Assembly (NCBI GenBank): GCA_045546735.1
Contig: JAZQDJ010000080.1
Span: forward strand, 28,201 to 92,200
Direction of reading: 5' to 3'
Source of the DNA: SVFI01 sp045546735
GTDB lineage: Bacteria; Bacillota; Clostridia; Lachnospirales; Lachnospiraceae
Length of the DNA stretch: 64,000 nt
Both the position numbers and the translations under genes were made by a program. Positions 31,940 to 40,074 of the stretch are shown here, one piece after another. The notes under the pieces are model-generated. The model made no database searches. It was not told the DNA's origin and worked only from the letters and a program-made list of their open reading frames with translations. Numbering within the stretch: the first letter of the stretch is position 1; each line of letters starts with the position of its first letter.

Positions 31940-33850
31940 ATGCAGCATGGTTTCATAAAGGTGGCGGCGGTTACGCCGGAAGTGAAAGTCGCAGATCCGA
32001 TTTATAATATGCGGGAAATATGCGAAGAAATTGAGAAAGCAAGGAGGAAAGAAGCAAAAATTATTGTATTTCCGGAGCTTGCACTGACCGGTTATACATG
32101 TCAGGATTTATTTTTGCAGGAAACACTTCTTGACGGAGCATTGGAAGGTCTTCGTTGTATCGTGGAATACAGCGATGGGATAGATGCAGTTATATTTGTA
32201 GGACTCCCGTTTGTAAAGGGTAACAAGCTCTACAATGTGGCAGCAGTTATTAACGAAGGTGAGCTTGTCGGTTTTGTGCCGAAATGCCATATTCCGTCCC
32301 ACGGAGAGTTCGGGGAAGGAAGATGGTTTGCAGAGGGTAACAGAGAACCCGAAATCGTTGAGTTTGACGGAACGGAAGTACCTTTCGGTGCCAATCTTTT
32401 GTTTGAATCCGATGCTATCTCCGGCCTTAAAATTGCAGTAGAGATTTGTGAGGATCTTTGGGTGGCGGATTCACCGTCTGTGTCACATGCGGAAAACGGA
32501 GCGACTGTGATTGTGAATATGGCGGCTTCGCCTGAAATTGTCGGAAAAGCGGACCATCGCAGATTACTTGTGAGTGCGGCAAGTGCGAAGCAGTTTTGCG
32601 GATATGTGTTTGCAAATGCCGGTGAAGGCGAATCCACACAGGACCTTGTGTTTGCCGGACATAACATGATTGCGGAAAACGGAAAGATTATCGCGGAATC
32701 CGCATCTTTTGAAAACGGAATTCTTTATGCAGACCTTGATATTCATAAAATAAAAGCAGAAAGACGCAGAAATACGACTTCTATGCAAGGGGCGGGCGAT
32801 GATTACATGACGTTGCCTGTGGCGCTTGTTTATCAGGAGACGCAGCTTGAAAAGGCAGTTTCGAAATCTCCGTTTGTACCGGAAGATGCGGTAAAGAGAG
32901 CACAGCGGTGTGAAGAGATTTTAACGGTGCAGGCGCTCGGTCTGAAAAAGCGATTAAAACATATCGGCGGACAAAAAGCGGTCATCGGTATTTCGGGCGG
33001 ACTGGACTCAACCCTGGCACTTTTGGTTGTGGTAAAAGCATTTGATATGCTCGGACTTGCAAGAGAAAACATTATCGCGGTAACAATGCCGTGTTTCGGA
33101 ACGACAGACAGAACGTATGACAATGCATGTAAATTGTCAAAGACGCTCGGCGCGACCCTTTTTGAGGTGGATATTAAAAAGGCGGTGACACAGCATTTTG
33201 AAGATATCGGTCAGGATGCGGAAAAACATGATGTGACATATGAGAATGCGCAGGCACGTGAGAGAACGCAGGTGCTGATGGATATAGCAAATCAGCAGGG
33301 TGCGATAGTTATCGGGACAGGAGATCTTTCGGAACTAGTGCTCGGATGGGCGACTTACAACGGAGACCACATGTCCATGTACGGCGTAAACGGTGATGTA
33401 CCGAAGACTTTAGTGCGCCATTTGGTGCGCCATTTTGCGGATACCTGCGGCGACGGAGAACTTGCAAAGGTGCTTTTGGATGTGCTTGATACTCCGGTCA
33501 GCCCGGAACTTCTGCCGCCGAAGGACGGAGAGATTGCGCAGAAGACAGAAGACCTTGTAGGACCTTATGAACTGCATGATTTCTTCCTGTACTATATGCT
33601 CCGCTACGGATTTGCGCCGGATAAGATTTATCGTCTGGCGGTTGCGGCATTTGCAGGCGAGTACGATGAAGAAGTGATTTTGAAATGGTTAAAAACATTT
33701 TATAAGAGATTTTTCTCGCAGCAGTTTAAACGTTCCTGTCTTCCGGACGGTCCGAAAGTCGGAAGTGTGGGCGTATCACCAAGAGGAGATTTACGAATGC
33801 CTTCGGATGCATCCGCAAATCTCTGGCTTGAAAGTTTGAAAAATATGTAA
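31940..33850 (+). CDS. nadE: Glutamine-dependent NAD+ synthase
   Basis: A 636-residue two-domain enzyme that amidates nicotinic acid adenine dinucleotide. The N-terminal nitrilase-like glutaminase shows the catalytic triad Glu46 (FPELALTG), Lys115 (PKCHIPS) and Cys170 (VEICEDLW). The C-terminal synthetase has the ATP-pyrophosphatase loop GISGGLDST near residue 350 and TGDLSELVLGW. The long form avoids dependence on free ammonia. AGGAGG precedes the ATG. Its stop is directly adjacent to the stop of the convergent minus-strand gene. Confidence 0.97.
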   Translation: MQHGFIKVAAVTPEVKVADPIYNMREICEEIEKARRKEAKIIVFPELALTGYTCQDLFLQETLLDGALEGLRCIVEYSDGIDAVIFVGLPFVKGNKLYNVAAVINEGELVGFVPKCHIPSHGEFGEGRWFAEGNREPEIVEFDGTEVPFGANLLFESDAISGLKIAVEICEDLWVADSPSVSHAENGATVIVNMAASPEIVGKADHRRLLVSAASAKQFCGYVFANAGEGESTQDLVFAGHNMIAENGKIIAESASFENGILYADLDIHKIKAERRRNTTSMQGAGDDYMTLPVALVYQETQLEKAVSKSPFVPEDAVKRAQRCEEILTVQALGLKKRLKHIGGQKAVIGISGGLDSTLALLVVVKAFDMLGLARENIIAVTMPCFGTTDRTYDNACKLSKTLGATLFEVDIKKAVTQHFEDIGQDAEKHDVTYENAQARERTQVLMDIANQQGAIVIGTGDLSELVLGWATYNGDHMSMYGVNGDVPKTLVRHLVRHFADTCGDGELAKVLLDVLDTPVSPELLPPKDGEIAQKTEDLVGPYELHDFFLYYMLRYGFAPDKIYRLAVAAFAGEYDEEVILKWLKTFYKRFFSQQFKRSCLPDGPKVGSVGVSPRGDLRMPSDASANLWLESLKNM

Positions 33851-34324
33851 TTAGTCGGATATGGCCGTTTCGGTAGCTTCAGTTGCCGGAACGGCTTTTT
33901 CTATTGTAGTGCGGATAGCATCAAGAAGAATGCTGCTCGTATAACGGTTGTCATCTGAATATGTAATATTATCAAGAGACTGGGAATGTAATATCTGCTG
34001 CGTGATGGAATCCAGCGACGGCTCGATGAGCGGATACATGGCAGAAACGGCTTCATCAAGCTGTACAAGCCGGATGGAGTTGATGTTATTTTCATCTAAA
34101 ACAATTTCCAGTTCTACGCTGCTTTGACCGAGCTGCAGAGTAGTAGTATAGATGCCCGGTACATAAGCCATGGTTTCCGCAACTTTTTCGGAACCGGAAG
34201 AAGTATTGTCCGAAGAAAACATAAGGATAATCAGCACAAGAAACAAAATGCCGAGCAGTACAAAAATCCCTGTATAAACAAGCTCTTTCATATGAAGTAC
34301 GATAATCTTTGTTTTGGAATGCAT
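33851..34324 (-). CDS. Membrane-anchored protein with weak FMN-binding-domain likeness
   Basis: A 157-residue protein. The start at 34324 is set by an AGGAG site; the upstream in-frame ATG at 34345 lies before it. One transmembrane span lies near residues 15-35, then an extracellular domain of about 110 residues. GIYTTTLQLG and the ending pattern SSILLDAIRTTIEKA recall the small FMN-binding fold (family with SGAT flavinylation motif), but the SGAT-type threonine is not clearly present. Function unknown. The last codons contain the nadE terminator. It follows another minus-strand surface protein gene but is separated from it by a terminator. Confidence 0.7.
   Translation of the reverse strand: MHSKTKIIVLHMKELVYTGIFVLLGILFLVLIILMFSSDNTSSGSEKVAETMAYVPGIYTTTLQLGQSSVELEIVLDENNINSIRLVQLDEAVSAMYPLIEPSLDSITQQILHSQSLDNITYSDDNRYTSSILLDAIRTTIEKAVPATEATETAISD
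33864..33902 (+). terminator. nadE terminator embedded in the convergent gene
   Basis: Arms GCCGTTTCGG (33864-33873) and CCGGAACGGC (33886-33895) with one mismatch, followed by TTTTT. On the other strand the same bases encode residues near the C-terminus of the membrane-anchored protein. Confidence 0.75.
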
Positions 34325-34381
34325 AACAGGCTCCTGGAGGAACATTTGTATAAGATATGAAATACGGAGATGGAATATGAC

Positions 34382-34414
34382 AAAAAAATAAGGGGTATCG
34401 GAAACCGATACCCC
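34382..34414 (-). terminator. Terminator of the minus-strand gene at 34426
   Basis: Perfect 10-bp arms GGGGTATCGG (34392-34401) and CCGATACCCC (34405-34414). Read on the minus strand the stem is followed by TTATTTTTTT, a good T tract. Confidence 0.85.
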
Positions 34415-34425
34415 GTGTGATGAAA

Positions 34426-35157
34426 TCAGAATAGTGAAGTGTATTCATATGTATTCAGAATTTTTGTAATATCGTCTATGTCGTTTGTTTTAATGATAAA
34501 GGCATACATGTTCTTTTCATCACCGTCAGGCATAATGCCGACAACGTAAACGTCCGGTTCTTGTTTGCTTCCCATAACAAAGGCACGGATATCTTCACGC
34601 TCGTAGATGCCTACGTATTGGAAGTCTTCGTCCAAAGTAGAATCGCGTAACCAAAGATTAAAACAGAGTGTAAAGGAGTCTTTGAGATTCCAGAAATTGA
34701 AATCTTTTTTATCGGCAAGACAAACGTTACGGATAACACCGAATACATCATCCGGCATGTCATAGAGCAAGTTTAAAGGAAACTCCGGAGTTGCTTCTTC
34801 GAATGTATCAAACATATTGTAAAAATCTTTGCTGGCACCTTCTAATAAGGTATCTGCTACAGGAAAGAACGGATAGTATACAAGAATAAGTTCTTTGTTC
34901 TGCTGTTGTGCCATGCAATAAACAGATGAGTAGTCATTGACTTTTGTATTGACATAGTATGTCGGAACTTTTACCGAAATATTTCCTTCGGCAATTTCAT
35001 AGGAACTGTCGAAAGTAAGACTTGTGTCGGTAATATTAGGGCATAACGGGCCGTCATCCATTTTGGAAATGGCGCTCATAAGAACCAAACGCGGAATAAA
35101 ATAGATTCCTGCGACAATTACTATGACAATTCCGAGTACCTTTAAAAATTTTTTCAT
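34426..35157 (-). CDS. Membrane-anchored extracytoplasmic protein of unknown function
   Basis: A 243-residue protein. The start at 35157 follows GGGAGGAT; an upstream ATG at 35205 has none. An N-terminal hydrophobic segment (about residues 5-24) acts as signal anchor, the rest is a soluble, acidic extracellular domain with no recognised family. It has its own promoter (35196-35224) and terminator, thus a single-gene unit, and an inverted repeat sits between promoter and ribosome site. It is divergent from dapF. Confidence 0.7.
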   Translation of the reverse strand: MKKFLKVLGIVIVIVAGIYFIPRLVLMSAISKMDDGPLCPNITDTSLTFDSSYEIAEGNISVKVPTYYVNTKVNDYSSVYCMAQQQNKELILVYYPFFPVADTLLEGASKDFYNMFDTFEEATPEFPLNLLYDMPDDVFGVIRNVCLADKKDFNFWNLKDSFTLCFNLWLRDSTLDEDFQYVGIYEREDIRAFVMGSKQEPDVYVVGIMPDGDEKNMYAFIIKTNDIDDITKILNTYEYTSLF

Positions 35158-35168
35158 AAAATCCTCCC

Positions 35169-35184
35169 TTAAAACGTGTTTTAA
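35169..35184 (-). repeat. Inverted repeat between promoter and ribosome site
   Basis: TTAAAAC-GT-GTTTTAA, seven-base arms with a 2-nt centre. It lies just downstream of the -10 box and just upstream of the GGGAGG site of the minus-strand gene, the position of a repressor operator. Confidence 0.45.
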
Positions 35185-35195
35185 ATACCCTAATA

Positions 35196-35224
35196 AGTAT
35201 AGCATAGCAGAAAGTAAAGAGCAA
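35196..35224 (-). promoter_or_regulatory. Putative promoter of the minus-strand gene at 34426
   Basis: Read on the minus strand: TTGCTC (35224-35219), 17-bp spacer, TATACT (35201-35196), with TGC as extended -10. Confidence 0.5.
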
Positions 35225-35256
35225 AGAACTTTTTGGGTGGCGAAACGGGAAGAAAA

Positions 35257-35265
35257 TGTTATAAT
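35257..35265 (+). promoter_or_regulatory. Extended -10 promoter of dapF
   Basis: TGTTATAAT at 35257-35265, followed 14 nt later by the AAAGGAGGAG ribosome site. No good -35 box. Confidence 0.55.
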
Positions 35266-35294
35266 GAGAATGTTGAAAAAAGGAGGAGAAGCAA

Positions 35295-36134
35295 ATGAAA
35301 TTTACAAAAATGCACGGATGCGGCAACGATTATGTATATGTGGATGGTGCAAAAGAGCACATTAAAAATAAAAAGGAACTTGTGATTGCAGCAAGTGACC
35401 GTCATTTCGGTATCGGTTCGGACGGAGTGATTTTTATCAATCCGTCGGATATTGCAGATTTTGAGATGGAGATGTACAATGCGGACGGAAGCCGTTCGGA
35501 GATGTGCGGAAACGGAATGCGCTGCGTCGGAAAATTTGTTTATGACCATGGTTTGACAGATAAAGCGCAGGTGGCAGTAGAAAGCTGCGGAAAAATCAAG
35601 TATCTGGATATGACGGTTGAAAACGGTAAGGTGAAAAGAGTCCGCGTCAATATGGGACAGCCTGAGCTTATTGCAGCAAAGGTTCCTGTGGTTTCGGCGA
35701 TGGAGCAGTCGGTGGATGAAGAAATCGTCGTAAACGGACAGACATATCGCATGACATGTGTGTCTATGGGAAATCCGCACGCAGTTGTGTTTATGGATGA
35801 TGTGGCAAATATGAAAATAGAGGAAATCGGACCGTATTTTGAAAATCACGAAAGATTTCCGAATCGTACGAATACAGAATTTGTCAAAGTGATTGATGAT
35901 TCCCATGTGGAAATGCGCGTGTGGGAAAGAGGAAGCGGAGAGACGCTCGCCTGCGGAACCGGGTGCTGCGCAACAGCTGTGGCATGTGTGCTGAATGGTT
36001 TGACAGGAAATCATGTTTTTGTCAAAGTGCTCGGCGGCGAGATTGAAATTGAATGGGACAGGGAGGAAAATCTTGTTTATATGACAGGCCCTGCGGAGAC
36101 GGTTTACGAGGGAGAATATCCTTGGGAAGAATAA
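35295..36134 (+). CDS. dapF: Diaminopimelate epimerase
   Basis: Converts LL- to meso-diaminopimelate for lysine and peptidoglycan synthesis. At 279 residues it is full length. The two active-site cysteines of this PLP-independent epimerase are Cys71 in MCGNGMRC and Cys221 in LACGTGCC, each in its conserved context. An N-terminal MHGCGNDY start is typical. AGGAGGAG precedes the ATG. meso-DAP presence fits a Gram-positive Clostridia cell wall. It is followed by an ECF sigma factor gene, with a small inverted repeat between. Confidence 0.97.
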   Translation: MKFTKMHGCGNDYVYVDGAKEHIKNKKELVIAASDRHFGIGSDGVIFINPSDIADFEMEMYNADGSRSEMCGNGMRCVGKFVYDHGLTDKAQVAVESCGKIKYLDMTVENGKVKRVRVNMGQPELIAAKVPVVSAMEQSVDEEIVVNGQTYRMTCVSMGNPHAVVFMDDVANMKIEEIGPYFENHERFPNRTNTEFVKVIDDSHVEMRVWERGSGETLACGTGCCATAVACVLNGLTGNHVFVKVLGGEIEIEWDREENLVYMTGPAETVYEGEYPWEE

Positions 36135-36163
36135 TTTGATTTTTTATAAAAAATGACCATAAA

Positions 36164-36183
36164 ATACGGAAAGCAGTCCGTAT
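36164..36183 (+). repeat. Short inverted repeat between dapF and the sigma factor gene
   Basis: ATACGGA (36164-36170) and TCCGTAT (36177-36183), perfect 7-bp arms with a 6-nt loop. No T tract follows, so it is a weak terminator at most and may be an operator. Confidence 0.45.
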
Positions 36184-36211
36184 TACTAATGTCAGAAAGG
36201 AGTAGTTACCG

Positions 36212-36781
36212 GTGACTGACGTACAATTTGAAGAATGTATCATGCGGATGGCAAAAGGCGACAAGGAAGGCCTGCGGATGATTTATGAAGAATACATCGG
36301 CTATATTTATGCCGTCGTTTTGGATGTGTTAAAAAACAAAGAGAATGCAGAAGATATCAGTGCGGATTTTTTTATCAAGCTTTGGTCGATTGCGGGAACT
36401 TATAAACCGGGCAACGGACACCGTGCATGGATGGTGCGGATTGCCAGAAATATGTCCATTGATTTTCTGCGCAAACACAGAAGAGAAGATTTGAGCGATA
36501 AGATGGAGGATGTGGGTGAAACTGCGGAGGGTGACAGTTACGGCCGCAGTATTTACGGCGGGGACACGGGAAGTCAGGTGGAAGATGAAGTGATTTCCGA
36601 TCTGTCTTTGCAAGAGGCGCTTGCCATGCTCAATGACAATGAAAGAGAAGTTATTAATCTTAAGATTGTCGCGGATATGACGTTTAAAGAGATTGCAGAA
36701 CTTTTAAATACCCCGATGGGAACGATTACGTGGCGTTATCAGAATGCAATCAAGAAACTTAGGAGATGTGGATATGAGTAA
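36212..36781 (+). CDS. ECF-type RNA polymerase sigma factor
   Basis: A 189-residue sigma-70 family protein with only regions 2 and 4. Region 2 spans about residues 10-90 (ENAEDISADFFIKLW and the DFLRKHRRE stretch); region 4 near the C-terminus has LNDNEREVINLKI and MTFKEIAELLNTPMGTI, the DNA-reading helix-turn-helix. The start is a GTG with AAAGGAG 9 nt upstream. The stop overlaps the start of the next gene, a membrane protein that is the likely anti-sigma partner. Inducing signal unknown. Confidence 0.93.
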   Translation: MTDVQFEECIMRMAKGDKEGLRMIYEEYIGYIYAVVLDVLKNKENAEDISADFFIKLWSIAGTYKPGNGHRAWMVRIARNMSIDFLRKHRREDLSDKMEDVGETAEGDSYGRSIYGGDTGSQVEDEVISDLSLQEALAMLNDNEREVINLKIVADMTFKEIAELLNTPMGTITWRYQNAIKKLRRCGYE

Positions 36782-37598
36782 GAATTTTGAGGGAGAATAT
36801 AAAGAGTATTTAAATGCCCAGGCCCCTGATTTGTGGGACCGGATAGAGGCCGGAATAGATGCGGGCGGCGCCCGGCAGGAGAATGTCGTTCCGATTTCGG
36901 CAGCTAAGGCAAAAGAATCAAAGAAAAAGCGCCGGAACCGTTATCAGAAGTATCGTATGCTTGTATCGGCTGCGGCATGTTTGTTGGCACTTGTATTGAT
37001 GGTTCCTGTTTATTTGCTTACAAAAGATGCCGGAAAGGATGCAGCTTCAGAGGCACCGATGATGGTGGCGGACGGAGCAATTGAGAATGTTGAAATCATA
37101 AATGAAGAAAGCAGCGTTGTTACAAATGAATCAGCTCCTGCTAAAGAGGCGGCGGATGATGCGGTTGAAGCGGAAGTAGCTTTGGAAGAAATGCAGGACG
37201 ATGCCTTGGAGTTCACACAGGCTACAGAAGAAGCAGTGGAGGAGAGTGCGGCTGAAGGCGATGTTCCGGTTTTGGATAATATAGACGGAACAGAGATAGA
37301 ACAGGTTGCTTCGATGGAAACAGAAGATAAGGAAGGACTTTTGCCGGAAGCATCGGAAGAGGAAGCTTTACCGCAGGAAGATATGCAGGTGACCATCGTC
37401 GGTGAAGGCGTGGCGCAGGAAGACGGTGTGATGTATACGGCAGCAGTTGTCGGAAGTGAAACTTCAAATACGATATCATTGTTTGTCCCGGCGGAAACTG
37501 CAGTGGTGCTTGAGGCCGATAAAGTATATAACGTAACAGTGGAGTTGTCTGCGGACGGTGCATATTATGTGGCCGTTTTGGTGACAGCAGCGGAATAA
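36774..37598 (+). CDS. Membrane-spanning putative anti-sigma factor with acidic extracellular domain
   Basis: A 274-residue protein overlapping the sigma gene by 8 nt. The N-terminal 58 residues are cytoplasmic and basic, with WDRIEAGI near the start, as expected for a region that would hold the sigma factor. One span lies near residues 60-82. The extracellular part is extremely rich in Glu and Ala (about residues 88-215), then a folded C-terminal part of about 60 residues. No zinc-binding HxxxCxxC anti-sigma motif is seen. The role as anti-sigma is inferred from coupling and topology. Confidence 0.8.
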   Translation: MSKNFEGEYKEYLNAQAPDLWDRIEAGIDAGGARQENVVPISAAKAKESKKKRRNRYQKYRMLVSAAACLLALVLMVPVYLLTKDAGKDAASEAPMMVADGAIENVEIINEESSVVTNESAPAKEAADDAVEAEVALEEMQDDALEFTQATEEAVEESAAEGDVPVLDNIDGTEIEQVASMETEDKEGLLPEASEEEALPQEDMQVTIVGEGVAQEDGVMYTAAVVGSETSNTISLFVPAETAVVLEADKVYNVTVELSADGAYYVAVLVTAAE

Positions 37599-37602
37599 CA
37601 AA

Positions 37603-37641
37603 AGTCGCTTGATCGAGAGGTCGGGCGGCTTTTTCTTTTTT
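37603..37641 (+). terminator. Rho-independent terminator after the sigma/anti-sigma operon
   Basis: AGTCGCTTGATC (37603-37614), GAGA loop, GGTCGGGCGGCT (37619-37630), all twelve positions paired if G-U pairs are allowed, followed by a T-rich tract. The 352 bp from 37642 to 37993 that follow hold no convincing gene; only the promoter at 37928 is seen. Confidence 0.85.
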
Positions 37642-37927
37642 TGACTTCGTTTTGGCGTGAAATCCCGAGTATATGCAGATTATTGTGTTTTATCGGGTGG
37701 AAAAGTTTGGGAAAGACCGATTAGTTAGAAGATAATGAGGAAAAATCGGGGTAATAGAGTTTAGTCTGATTAATTTTGGACGATCTATTAGCAAAGTGGC
37801 AGAGGAATTCGTATTTACGGGGAGTGAAATGCGACTTTCTGCTGGAGAATCGGGAGTCTATAACATTTTGCCCAAAAATCCCCTTGATTTCCAAATAAAA
37901 TCGTATGATATGTCGTATCTGTTTTTC

Positions 37928-37956
37928 TTGAAAAACGAAAAAAAATGTAATATCAT
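37928..37956 (+). promoter_or_regulatory. Putative promoter of the gene at 37994
   Basis: TTGAAA (37928-37933), 17-bp spacer, TATCAT (37951-37956). Confidence 0.5.
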
Positions 37957-37993
37957 TAATAATGTATACGGTTTTTGCGGAGGAGAGCATAAA

Positions 37994-38500
37994 ATGACAG
38001 ACAATTACGTGGAACTTCTTGTAAAGAAAAAGACATCTGCGATGGTAAAAGCACTGCGCTTTTCCTGTATTCTGATGGGAGTATTCCAGCTTTTCATCGG
38101 AGCGTTGTTTCATGCATGGTTTTTCATGGGAACCGGTATTTTGTTTATCGTTTTTTCGTGGGTTGTTGCCTACTTTGGAAATGTGGAGTATGAATATTTG
38201 TATGTAGACAGACAGTTTTCGGTAGACAAGATTCACAACCGCAGAAAGCGTAAAAAAATTGCAGAGTACAATTTGGAGACGGAACTTGAGGTAATTGCAC
38301 CGAAAGATTCCCATCAGCTCGACTATATGAAAGAGCGTGTGTCCCAAACGAGAAATTATACGTCGGGCAGCGCGGATGCGCAGGTATATGAGATGGTTGT
38401 GCATGTCGGTGATGAATTGTGGCTGATTAAAATCGAGATGACAGATGAACTTTTTGAGCAGCTTCGTATGGTGGCACCGCGAAAAGTTTTTAAGGATTAA
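37994..38500 (+). CDS. Two-span membrane protein of unknown function
   Basis: A 168-residue protein using the ATG at 37994 behind GGAGGAGAG. Two hydrophobic segments (about residues 22-42 and 45-64) are followed by a cytoplasmic domain with YEYLYVDRQFSVDKI and a basic NRRKRKK stretch. The pattern is that of small uncharacterised membrane proteins common in Lachnospiraceae, but I cannot assign a family number with confidence. An in-frame upstream extension to 37796 has no ribosome site and crosses the promoter, so it was not used. guaB follows. Confidence 0.75.
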   Translation: MTDNYVELLVKKKTSAMVKALRFSCILMGVFQLFIGALFHAWFFMGTGILFIVFSWVVAYFGNVEYEYLYVDRQFSVDKIHNRRKRKKIAEYNLETELEVIAPKDSHQLDYMKERVSQTRNYTSGSADAQVYEMVVHVGDELWLIKIEMTDELFEQLRMVAPRKVFKD

Positions 38501-38508
38501 TTTTTGCA

Positions 38509-38537
38509 TTGACGGAATCGGCGAAGTCTGATAAACT
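38509..38537 (+). promoter_or_regulatory. Promoter of guaB
   Basis: TTGACG (38509-38514), 17-bp spacer, TAAACT (38532-38537). A small AACTT/AAGTT hairpin lies at the start of the leader. Confidence 0.6.
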
Positions 38538-38594
38538 TGCCGATAAGTTAAGATAGAAATGTAGACTAAAATGAAAAAGACGGAGGAAAAGAAG

Positions 38595-40049
38595 ATGGGT
38601 CAGATTATTGGTGAAGGCATTACTTTTGATGACGTGCTGTTGGTTCCTGCATATTCGCAGGTTATTCCGAATCAGGTGGATTTGAGCACAAACTTAACCA
38701 AGAAAATCAAGTTAAACATTCCTATGATGTCAGCAGGAATGGACACAGTTACAGAACACAGAATGGCGATTGCCATGGCGAGACAGGGTGGTATCGGTAT
38801 TATTCATAAGAATATGTCGATTGAAGCACAGGCAGAAGAGGTAGACAAGGTTAAACGTTCTGAAAACGGAGTTATCACAGATCCATTTTCATTATCACCG
38901 GAGCATACACTTAAGGATGCGGACGACCTTATGGCGAAGTTCCGTATTTCCGGAGTCCCGATTACAGAAGGAAAAAAACTTGTAGGAATTATCACAAACC
39001 GTGATTTAAAATTCGAGACAGATTTTTCTAAAAAAATCAAAGAGTGCATGACTTCTGAGGGACTTGTAACAGCCAAAGAGGGAATTACCCTTGAGGAAGC
39101 AAAAGCAGTTCTTGCAAAGGCAAGAAAAGAAAAACTTCCGATTGTGGATGATGATTTCAACTTAAAAGGACTTATTACAATTAAAGATATTGAGAAACAG
39201 ATTAAGTATCCGCTTTCTGCAAAGGATTCCCAGGGAAGACTTCTCTGCGGAGCAGGTGTAGGTATTACGGCAAATGTACTTGACCGTGTAAAAGCGTTAG
39301 TTGATGCTAAGGTGGATGTAATCGTTCTCGATTCTGCACACGGACATTCTGAAAACGTGCTCCGTTGCGTGCGCATGATCAAAGAAGCATATCCGGATCT
39401 TCAGGTTATCGCAGGTAACGTTGCGACAGCAGAAGGAACAAAGGCTCTTATCGAGGCCGGTGCAGATGCTGTAAAAGTAGGTATCGGACCTGGTTCTATC
39501 TGTACAACACGTGTTGTTGCAGGTATCGGTGTTCCGCAGATTACAGCGATTATGGATGCATACTCTGTGGCAAAAGAGTACGGAGTACCGATTATCGCAG
39601 ACGGCGGTATCAAATTCTCAGGAGACATGACAAAGGCGATTGCAGCCGGTGGTAGTGTCTGCATGATGGGAAGTATTTTTGCAGGTTGTGACGAAGCACC
39701 TGGTACATTTGAGTTGTTCCAGGGTCGTAAATATAAAGTATATCGTGGTATGGGTTCTATCGCAGCGATGGAAAACGGAAGTAAGGATCGTTATTTCCAG
39801 TCGGATGCAAAGAAACTTGTTCCGGAAGGTGTAGAAGGACGTGTGGCATACAAAGGAACAGTAGAAGATACTGTATTCCAGTTAGTCGGCGGTATCCGTT
39901 CCGGTATGGGTTATTGCGGAACTTCAACAATTCCGCAGTTACAGGAAACAGGAAGATTTGTTAAGATTTCAGCAGCATCCTTAAAAGAGAGCCATCCGCA
40001 TGATATTCATATTACGAAGGAAGCTCCGAACTACAGTGTGGAGTCATAA
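38595..40049 (+). CDS. guaB: Inosine-5'-monophosphate dehydrogenase
   Basis: Oxidises IMP to XMP with NAD, the committing step to GMP. The start at 38595 (484 residues) is set by GGAGG 9 nt upstream; an in-frame ATG at 38571 is before it. The TIM barrel is interrupted by a CBS pair (about residues 88-207). Catalytic Cys303 lies in GPGSICTTRVV, and the flap with IADGGIKFSGD and the C-terminal GYCGT segment are in place. It has its own promoter. Confidence 0.97.
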   Translation: MGQIIGEGITFDDVLLVPAYSQVIPNQVDLSTNLTKKIKLNIPMMSAGMDTVTEHRMAIAMARQGGIGIIHKNMSIEAQAEEVDKVKRSENGVITDPFSLSPEHTLKDADDLMAKFRISGVPITEGKKLVGIITNRDLKFETDFSKKIKECMTSEGLVTAKEGITLEEAKAVLAKARKEKLPIVDDDFNLKGLITIKDIEKQIKYPLSAKDSQGRLLCGAGVGITANVLDRVKALVDAKVDVIVLDSAHGHSENVLRCVRMIKEAYPDLQVIAGNVATAEGTKALIEAGADAVKVGIGPGSICTTRVVAGIGVPQITAIMDAYSVAKEYGVPIIADGGIKFSGDMTKAIAAGGSVCMMGSIFAGCDEAPGTFELFQGRKYKVYRGMGSIAAMENGSKDRYFQSDAKKLVPEGVEGRVAYKGTVEDTVFQLVGGIRSGMGYCGTSTIPQLQETGRFVKISAASLKESHPHDIHITKEAPNYSVES

Positions 40050-40074
40050 AACAAGTGTAAGGCGGTAAGCACCA

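Noticed and set aside
35259..36014. 251-residue minus-strand frame
   Set aside because: Antisense to dapF, which has both catalytic cysteines.
37796..37993. N-terminal extension of the protein at 37994
   Set aside because: No ribosome site, composition unlike coding sequence, and it crosses the promoter at 37928.
37721..38509. 262-residue minus-strand frame
   Set aside because: Covers the plus-strand promoter and membrane protein gene; cysteine- and histidine-rich shadow.
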